From contig NZ_CP086111.1 in the NCBI RefSeq assembly GCF_016806835.2, forward strand, positions 3,465,471 to 3,529,470: a stretch of DNA of 64,000 nucleotides. Direction: 5' to 3'. Made by a program: the position numbers and the translations under genes. Origin of the DNA: Skermanella rosea (GTDB lineage Bacteria > Pseudomonadota > Alphaproteobacteria > Azospirillales > Azospirillaceae). Of this stretch, positions 58,606-64,000 are shown piece by piece. The notes under the pieces were generated by a model. That model worked only from the letters and a program-made list of their open reading frames with translations, was not told the origin of the DNA and made no database searches. Within the stretch, counting starts at the first letter, position 1; every line of letters starts with the position of its first letter.

Positions 58606-60705
58606 TCAGGGAAGTTTGTCGCGAGACAGCGGGTCCAAACGATATTCCATCAAACCCAGGCCCAGCACTCGACTGTCGAGGCTCGTTCCGAGCAAGCTCG
58701 GGCTTACGGGGTCCTCGGCGACAAACTCCACCTTGATCGCCTGGCCCTTGGGCCGTTGCAGAACGGCAGAAAACTCGGCCGGCGTCGGCAACACGTTCCA
58801 GGTCGCCACCAACTCGCCGTCGGCGAACACCTTCACGCGCTGGGACGGCGCCGGAGCATGAGGAAAGGCCTGTGCCACGACTGTCAACCGGAAGGCATCG
58901 TTACCAGGTGCAGGCGGCATGATCCAAAGCGTCGCATGCGCGCGCCCCCAAGTTCCCCAGCTCTCGTTGGGCCACCAATCCGAGCCGAGAGCCAGCGAAC
59001 CCTGCTTTCCGGTTCCCACCTCCATGGGCTGGGCGAGCGGCATTGAAGGCATGGGAGCAGATGAGTTGATCTCCTGATCCCACCGAAGAGCGGCAATGTC
59101 CAGGCCGCAAAGTCCTTCGATGTCGTACTTGTCCGCATAATCCTTGACGCGCAGCGCATAGTCGAACCGCGTAGGATCATTGAAGTTCCAGTCTGGCGGG
59201 TTGAATGTAGAGACCCCGTTTATGGTTTCGAGATCAATCACTTCTCCAATGAGCATCGCATCGACGTTATGGCTGTACTGCTTCAGCAGATCCGGCTGGT
59301 CCGGCGATTTGCCTTCACGGGAAACCATGGCTGCGAAGGCCAGGCATTCCGCGGGGGGCGGAGGAAGGGCGGCGAGCCGGCGCTTTTCCTCCATACGATC
59401 GAGCAACGCGACACTCCCGGTGTTCAATTGCTCGATCACCAGCAGCATTCCAAGTCCCACCGGCAAGAGAACGTGGCCCCGCATCCTGAACATCCCGGCC
59501 AGCCCGATTATCGCTATGACGGCCACCGGCCCTGCCAGGAAGATGTAGGATCTGACAACGGCACGGGTCGCCTTGGCACCTGGAACCGTCTGATAGATCC
59601 AGATCCAGAGCGAACTGCCGCCGATATTGACCGTCAAGGCCCAGAACAGGACGACAGCGATGATTGGCGCCCGCAGGACCGGTACGTGCTTCCAGCACCA
59701 TATCGCGCTGCTGACAAAGCATATCAGCAGCACCGGGGGAATCCCGACGACGTGCTCCCCCCTCAAGGGGAAAATGTCGGGATAGTCCGCATTCACCTTC
59801 TGGAAAATACCACCGTAGAGCAGATTGTCAGGTCCGACATTGAATAGCGTGAATGGCGCCCCGAGGTATGGCGACACCTGGGAGTAGTCGTGCATCCCCG
59901 TCTCTGCCGCACGAGGAAGATAGAGCTCAAGGAAGGGGATCAGGCTGATCGCCGTGACCCCGAGCAACAGCACCAGGACCAATGCATGACGCCGAGCCAG
60001 AAGCAGCCCTCGGTAGCCTATCGACCTGCCGACCTGTCCGGTAAAAGGCAAAGCTATGAGACAGAGAAGGGTGTAGAACGCCAGGAACCATGCCGTGTAA
60101 AAGGCGGTAAGCAACCACGCCGCGTATAGCACGACTGCTGCGGTTCCCCACCCCAGTGCCGCCGCCCGGCTGTCCATGGCCAGACCGGACACCATCCGCG
60201 CAGCAAGCCACACGAACAACGGCACCAACGATACGGTCAATATCTGTGCATGGCCGGATTGCAGGAACGTGCCCGAACTGACGGTAAAAAGAACAGCCGT
60301 CAGCAGCGCCCAGCCAAACTCCAAACGCAGGACCTGGCGCGACAGAACGAACGTCGCGGAGAACCCAATTATGCGAAAGACAAAATTCACCAGCTCAGCG
60401 GAGAGGAAGGGGTCCGCCCCGGCAGCTCTGAACAAGGCATGCCAAAGCCCGAACAGGAAATAGCCATCATTGTAGGCAAGTGTACTATCGTAAGGAAAGA
60501 AGTAGTTCGTCGTGTCCCAGTCCGATAGGCCTCTGTAAACGTTATTCCAATGTTCAAGAATGCTGATTTGGATTATTCCATCAAGCCGGTCACCAGTCGT
60601 TACGGCAAATCCCGTCGCGATCTGATCCTGAAAAACAAGCATCAAGGATAAGACGAGCGCAATCGCCCACAGGACTCTACGTACAGCGACATTCTCAGTA
60701 TTCAT
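58606..60705 (-). CDS. Large multi-spanning membrane protein, GT-C-like
   Basis: It is a 699-residue protein with about eleven to twelve hydrophobic segments up to residue 430 and a periplasmic C-terminal beta-rich part. The first loop TTGDRLDGIIQISILEHWNNV carries two Asp residues where GT-C glycosyltransferases have their catalytic acidic pair. The nucleotide composition is visibly less GC-rich than its neighbours, and A/T-ending codons are frequent, which suggests transfer from elsewhere. GGAAAAG precedes the ATG. It stands between dxs and tlyA, breaking a common linkage. The donor and acceptor are unknown. Confidence 0.6.
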   Translation of the reverse strand: MNTENVAVRRVLWAIALVLSLMLVFQDQIATGFAVTTGDRLDGIIQISILEHWNNVYRGLSDWDTTNYFFPYDSTLAYNDGYFLFGLWHALFRAAGADPFLSAELVNFVFRIIGFSATFVLSRQVLRLEFGWALLTAVLFTVSSGTFLQSGHAQILTVSLVPLFVWLAARMVSGLAMDSRAAALGWGTAAVVLYAAWLLTAFYTAWFLAFYTLLCLIALPFTGQVGRSIGYRGLLLARRHALVLVLLLGVTAISLIPFLELYLPRAAETGMHDYSQVSPYLGAPFTLFNVGPDNLLYGGIFQKVNADYPDIFPLRGEHVVGIPPVLLICFVSSAIWCWKHVPVLRAPIIAVVLFWALTVNIGGSSLWIWIYQTVPGAKATRAVVRSYIFLAGPVAVIAIIGLAGMFRMRGHVLLPVGLGMLLVIEQLNTGSVALLDRMEEKRRLAALPPPPAECLAFAAMVSREGKSPDQPDLLKQYSHNVDAMLIGEVIDLETINGVSTFNPPDWNFNDPTRFDYALRVKDYADKYDIEGLCGLDIAALRWDQEINSSAPMPSMPLAQPMEVGTGKQGSLALGSDWWPNESWGTWGRAHATLWIMPPAPGNDAFRLTVVAQAFPHAPAPSQRVKVFADGELVATWNVLPTPAEFSAVLQRPKGQAIKVEFVAEDPVSPSLLGTSLDSRVLGLGLMEYRLDPLSRDKLP

Positions 60706-61204
60706 ACTAAATCTTTTCCGGGCAATAATACCGGGACCCTAACCGGTGTGATTAATACCATTAGATACGGTGATGAGAAGGCGATCGCGGGTCTCGATTC
60801 CTGCCGAATTCATCCCGTGTGATACGGAATGTTTCTTACGCAATGCAACATCCCAAAAGTAGAGCGAACTTGAATGCCACATGACTTTCCGGCCTGCGCA
60901 GTTCTACTGCATCCGACCGGACAGGTGACGTGGTGAAAGGGGCCGGCGCGACTTTGCCGGCGCCGCGCCGCAGGAAACGGGTTGATCAAATCCAGGATCT
61001 CCTGAAGTCATGGCGGTCCCGCGCATCACCCGCGAAACTCGGGAGTTGCCGACTTCAGCCTTCTTCAGCCGCGTGGGGCGCGTTCAAGGCGAAGCCCGCT
61101 CGCGCGCTGATCGGGCGATCGGCACCTGCGGCCATCGTCGCCCGACGCGGCAAGGCACGCCGCCTCCCTGTACTTCCCGTACCGGCCCAGCGCCATGCCT
61201 CAGG
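60706..61204. other. Intergenic stretch between the GT-C-like gene and dxs, no gene seen
   Basis: The 499-bp stretch is AT-rich near the membrane-protein start (60706-60880) and GC-rich toward dxs. A small inverted repeat ACCGG/CCGGT lies at about 60729-60746 in front of the membrane-protein gene. Short open frames on the plus strand lack ribosome sites. No ncRNA is recognised. Confidence 0.5.
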
Positions 61205-63148
61205 CTACGCCCGTGCGGCGCCTTGTCCGGCCAGTCCCTGAGCGGCCCCGTCGACGCCCATCGCCTTCAGGGCGGTCGCTACGATGTGCCGTGCCGCCAA
61301 GCCGGCCTCCTCGTACTGCTTCACGGGCGTGTCATGGTCCAGGAAATGGTCGGGCAACACCATGCACCGGATCTTCATTCCATGGTCCAGCAGCCCGGCA
61401 CCGGCCAGGAAGTGCAGGACGAAGCTGCCGAAGCCGCCGACGGAACCCTCCTCAATGGTGATCACGACCTCGTGCGAGGCGGCGACACGGCGGATCAGGT
61501 CTTCGTCCAGCGGCTTGGCAAACCGTGCATCCACGACGGTCGTGGACAGGCCGCGCGCCGCTAGGTCCTGGGCGGCGGACATGCACTCCTGCAGGCGGGC
61601 GCCGAAGCTCAGAAGCGCCACCTTGCTGCCTTCCTGGACCACGCGGCCCTTGCCGATCTCCAGCACCCTGCCCCGCTCGGGCATGTCGCGGCCGACGCCT
61701 TCGCCGCGGGGGTAGCGGAACGCGCTGGGCCGGTCGTCGATCGCCGCGGCGGTCGCCACCATGTCCATCAGTTCGACCTCGTCCGAGGCGGCCATCAGGA
61801 CCATGTTCGGCAGGCAGCCCAGATAGGCGATGTCGAACGCGCCGGCATGGGTGGCGCCGTCGGCCCCGACCAGCCCGGCCCGGTCGATCGCGAAGCGGAC
61901 CGGCAGGGATTGCAGCGCCACGTCGTGGACGACTTGGTCGTAACCACGCTGAAGAAAGGTCGAATAGATCGCCGCGAAGGGCTTGTACCCCTCCGTCGCC
62001 AGCCCGGCGCAGAAGGTGACCGCATGCTGCTCGGCGATGCCGACGTCGAACAGGCGGTCGGGAAAGCGCTTGTCGAACAGGTCGAGGCCGGTGCCGGACG
62101 GCATCGCGGCGGTCACCGCGACGATCTTGTCGTCAGCCTCCGCCTCCTTGATCAGCGCCTGGGCGAAGACACGGGTATATGTCGGCGCGTTGGACTTCGC
62201 CTTGGCCTGGGCGCCGGTCACCACGTCGAACTTGGAGACGGCATGGAGCTTGTCGGCCGAAGCCTCCGCCGGTGCGAAGCCCTTGCCCTTCTGGGTCACC
62301 ACATGGACCAGGACCGGCCCCGTGTCCTCGGTGTCGCGCAGGTTCTGCAGCACCGGAAGCAGGTGGTCGAGATTGTGGCCGTCGATCGGCCCCACATAGT
62401 AGAAGCCCATCTCCTCGAACAGGGTGCCGCCGGTCACCATGCCGCGGGCATATTCCTCCGCCCGGCGGGCGGCCTGCTTGAGCGGCCGGGGGAAGTGCTC
62501 GGCGATATCCTTGGCGAGATGGCGGAGGCTCAGGTACGGTTTCGACGAGATCAGCCGCGACAGATAGGCGCTCATGGCGCCGACCGGCGGGGCGATCGAC
62601 ATATCGTTGTCGTTGAGGATGACGATCAGGCGGGACTTGTCGTCGCTGCCGGCATTGTTCATCGCCTCGTAGGCCATGCCGGCACTCATGGCGCCGTCGC
62701 CGATCACGCAGACCACATGGTTGCGCTTGCCGGACAGCCGGTTCGCGACGGCCATGCCGTACCCGGCCGAGATCGAGGTCGAGCTGTGCGCCGTGCCGAA
62801 CGGGTCGTACTCGCTTTCCGACCGCTTGGTGAAACCGGACAGCCCTCCCCCCTGGCGCAGCGTGCGGATACGGTCGCGCCGCCCGGTCAGGATCTTGTGC
62901 GGATAGGCCTGGTGGCCGACATCCCAGATCAGCCGGTCGTCCGGCGTGTCGAAGACATGGTGGAGCGCCACCGTCAGCTCGACTACGCCCAGGCCGGCGC
63001 CGAGATGGCCGCCGGTCACCGAAACCGCGTCGATCGTCTCCGTCCGAAGCTCGTCCGCCAGTTGCCGGAGCTGATCGGGCTTGAGCTTCCGGATCTGGGC
63101 CGGAACGGTACAGCGATCGAGCAACGGGGTATTGCTGGGTGCGGTCAA
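61205..63148 (-). CDS. dxs: 1-deoxy-D-xylulose-5-phosphate synthase
   Basis: It condenses pyruvate and glyceraldehyde 3-phosphate with thiamine diphosphate, the first step of the MEP isoprenoid pathway. The 647-residue protein has [21 protein letters not shown], the TPP-binding [18 protein letters not shown] to LNDNDMSI, the catalytic Glu in [15 protein letters not shown] and the C-terminal transketolase domain from [17 protein letters not shown]. It starts 28 bp after ispA, so the two are an operon supplying isoprenoid precursors. Confidence 0.96.
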   Translation of the reverse strand: MTAPSNTPLLDRCTVPAQIRKLKPDQLRQLADELRTETIDAVSVTGGHLGAGLGVVELTVALHHVFDTPDDRLIWDVGHQAYPHKILTGRRDRIRTLRQGGGLSGFTKRSESEYDPFGTAHSSTSISAGYGMAVANRLSGKRNHVVCVIGDGAMSAGMAYEAMNNAGSDDKSRLIVILNDNDMSIAPPVGAMSAYLSRLISSKPYLSLRHLAKDIAEHFPRPLKQAARRAEEYARGMVTGGTLFEEMGFYYVGPIDGHNLDHLLPVLQNLRDTEDTGPVLVHVVTQKGKGFAPAEASADKLHAVSKFDVVTGAQAKAKSNAPTYTRVFAQALIKEAEADDKIVAVTAAMPSGTGLDLFDKRFPDRLFDVGIAEQHAVTFCAGLATEGYKPFAAIYSTFLQRGYDQVVHDVALQSLPVRFAIDRAGLVGADGATHAGAFDIAYLGCLPNMVLMAASDEVELMDMVATAAAIDDRPSAFRYPRGEGVGRDMPERGRVLEIGKGRVVQEGSKVALLSFGARLQECMSAAQDLAARGLSTTVVDARFAKPLDEDLIRRVAASHEVVITIEEGSVGGFGSFVLHFLAGAGLLDHGMKIRCMVLPDHFLDHDTPVKQYEEAGLAARHIVATALKAMGVDGAAQGLAGQGAARA

Positions 63149-63176
63149 TACAACCTCCTCTGGTCAGGCGCGCCGC

Positions 63177-64000
63177 TCAATGACGCCGCTCAACGACATA
63201 GGTTGCGACGGATTTCAGGATATCCGCCCTGCCGTCGAAAATCTCGAGATGACGGGCGGCTTGGTCGGCCAGCAGGCGCGCCTGGTCGCGCGCCCGCTCG
63301 ACTCCCAGGATCGAGACAAAGGTCGCCTTCCCGGCGGCCGCGTCCTGGCGCGCCGGCTTGCCCGTAACGGACGGGTCGCCGTCGATGTCGAGCAGGTCGT
63401 CGGCGATCTGGAAGGCAAGGCCCAGATCGTGGGCGTAATTGTGCAGGGCATGCATCTGGGGCGGCGACGCGCGCCCCAGGATGGCGCCGGCGCAGCACGA
63501 GAAGGCGATCATCTCGCCGGTCTTCAGCCGCTGCAGCCGGGTCGTGGCTCCCATGTCGAACTGCGTCGTCTCCGCGATCAGATCGAGCATCTGGCCGCCG
63601 ACCATGCCATGCATGCCGGCCGCCTTGGCCAGCGCCGCGACCAGCGAGCACCGGACCTTGGGATCCTCGTGGGTCTCGGGATCGGCCAGCACCTCGAAGG
63701 CGAGGGTCAGCAAGGCGTCGCCGGCCAGGATGGCGGTAGCGTCGTCGAAGCGCTTGTGGACGGTGGGGCGGCCGCGCCGCAGGTCCGAATCGTCCATCGC
63801 CGGGAGGTCGTCGTGGACCAGCGAATAGCAGTGGACGAACTCCACGGCCGCCGCCACGCGCACCGCGCAGTCGCGGGCGACGCCGAACAGGCCGGCGCTG
63901 GTCATGACCAGGAAGGGACGCAGCCGCTTGCCGCCGCCCAGGCAGGCGTAGCGCATCGCCTCGAACAGCTTGGCCTCGGTGGTGTCGGACATCGGCAGGA
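63177..64000 (-). CDS. ispA: Farnesyl diphosphate synthase, 5' end beyond window
   Basis: It condenses isopentenyl and dimethylallyl diphosphates to geranyl and farnesyl diphosphate. The visible part has GGGKRLRPFL, the first Asp-rich motif DDLPAMDDSDLRRG, GEMIAFSCCAGAI and the second Asp-rich motif DDLLDIDGD. The frame is open at the right edge and an internal ATG at 63992 is too far inside the domain to be the true start; family members begin roughly 20-30 residues earlier. It is upstream of dxs on the same strand. Confidence 0.94.
   Translation of the reverse strand, partial: LPMSDTTEAKLFEAMRYACLGGGKRLRPFLVMTSAGLFGVARDCAVRVAAAVEFVHCYSLVHDDLPAMDDSDLRRGRPTVHKRFDDATAILAGDALLTLAFEVLADPETHEDPKVRCSLVAALAKAAGMHGMVGGQMLDLIAETTQFDMGATTRLQRLKTGEMIAFSCCAGAILGRASPPQMHALHNYAHDLGLAFQIADDLLDIDGDPSVTGKPARQDAAAGKATFVSILGVERARDQARLLADQAARHLEIFDGRADILKSVATYVVERRH

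Noticed and set aside
60930-61241. Short plus-strand open frames before dxs
   Set aside because: No ribosome site or recognisable domain; the Arg/Pro-rich product is typical of non-coding GC-rich sequence.
61847-63367. A 506-codon open frame on the plus strand
   Set aside because: It is antisense to dxs and ispA, both certain.

Overview
The window is GC-rich DNA with short intergenic gaps. Its gene set (UrtABCDE/FmdAB amide uptake, a phasin, many large sensor kinases, a CheC/CheY pair, and dxs-ispA-tlyA linkage) points to a free-living alphaproteobacterium, most like Rhodospirillales/Azospirillaceae (Azospirillum or Skermanella type). This placement is inference from content. No rRNA, tRNA, CRISPR array, phage or intact insertion sequence was seen.

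Left part (1-14.7 kb, all minus strand). A hexuronate/aldarate operon runs udh > gntR > garR > gckA > galM, with galM cut by the window edge. Next come a DMT-family exporter, a cysteine-rich exported protein and a membrane-anchored coiled-coil protein. A urea/short-chain amide operon follows: urtA > B > C > D > E > fmdA (formamidase) > fmdB. Facing it is a plus-strand two-gene signalling unit. The first gene is a 1129-residue fusion of an NCS1-like permease, a cysteine cluster, a histidine kinase and a receiver; the second is an overlapping LuxR-type response regulator. The arrangement suggests a transporter-like sensor controlling amide use.

19-25 kb. A phasin is followed by two nearly identical small exported repeat proteins. 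They flank a cyclic-nucleotide-domain MscS channel and are followed by a Crp/Fnr regulator and a CsgG/HfaB-like lipoprotein. Both repeat-protein promoters carry two Crp-like palindromes at the same spacing, centred at about -41.5 and -73.5 from an inferred start. This is the best candidate for an undescribed system: a curli-like or holdfast-like secreted fibre or coat under Crp control.

25-44 kb. A divergent FAD oxidoreductase precedes a tight four-gene cluster: inositol-1-phosphate synthase, histidine phosphatase, CmoB-like methyltransferase and clan-A glycosidase-like protein. After it come an MFS exporter, a CYTH protein, hisE, a five-gene dipeptide-type ABC operon, a second MFS protein, an aminotransferase overlapping a GNAT-FkbM fusion, and a CheY-CheC-histidine kinase unit.

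44-64 kb. This part holds two very small ORFs, an IorAB-type molybdenum hydroxylase, a BrkB/YihY membrane protein, fabI-aroC, a PAS hybrid kinase overlapping exoD tail to tail, an AhpD-like protein, sppA, and two multi-spanning GT-C-like membrane proteins around tlyA. It ends with dxs and ispA, the latter cut by the right edge. One of the membrane genes sits between dxs and tlyA, has visibly lower GC and may be an insertion.
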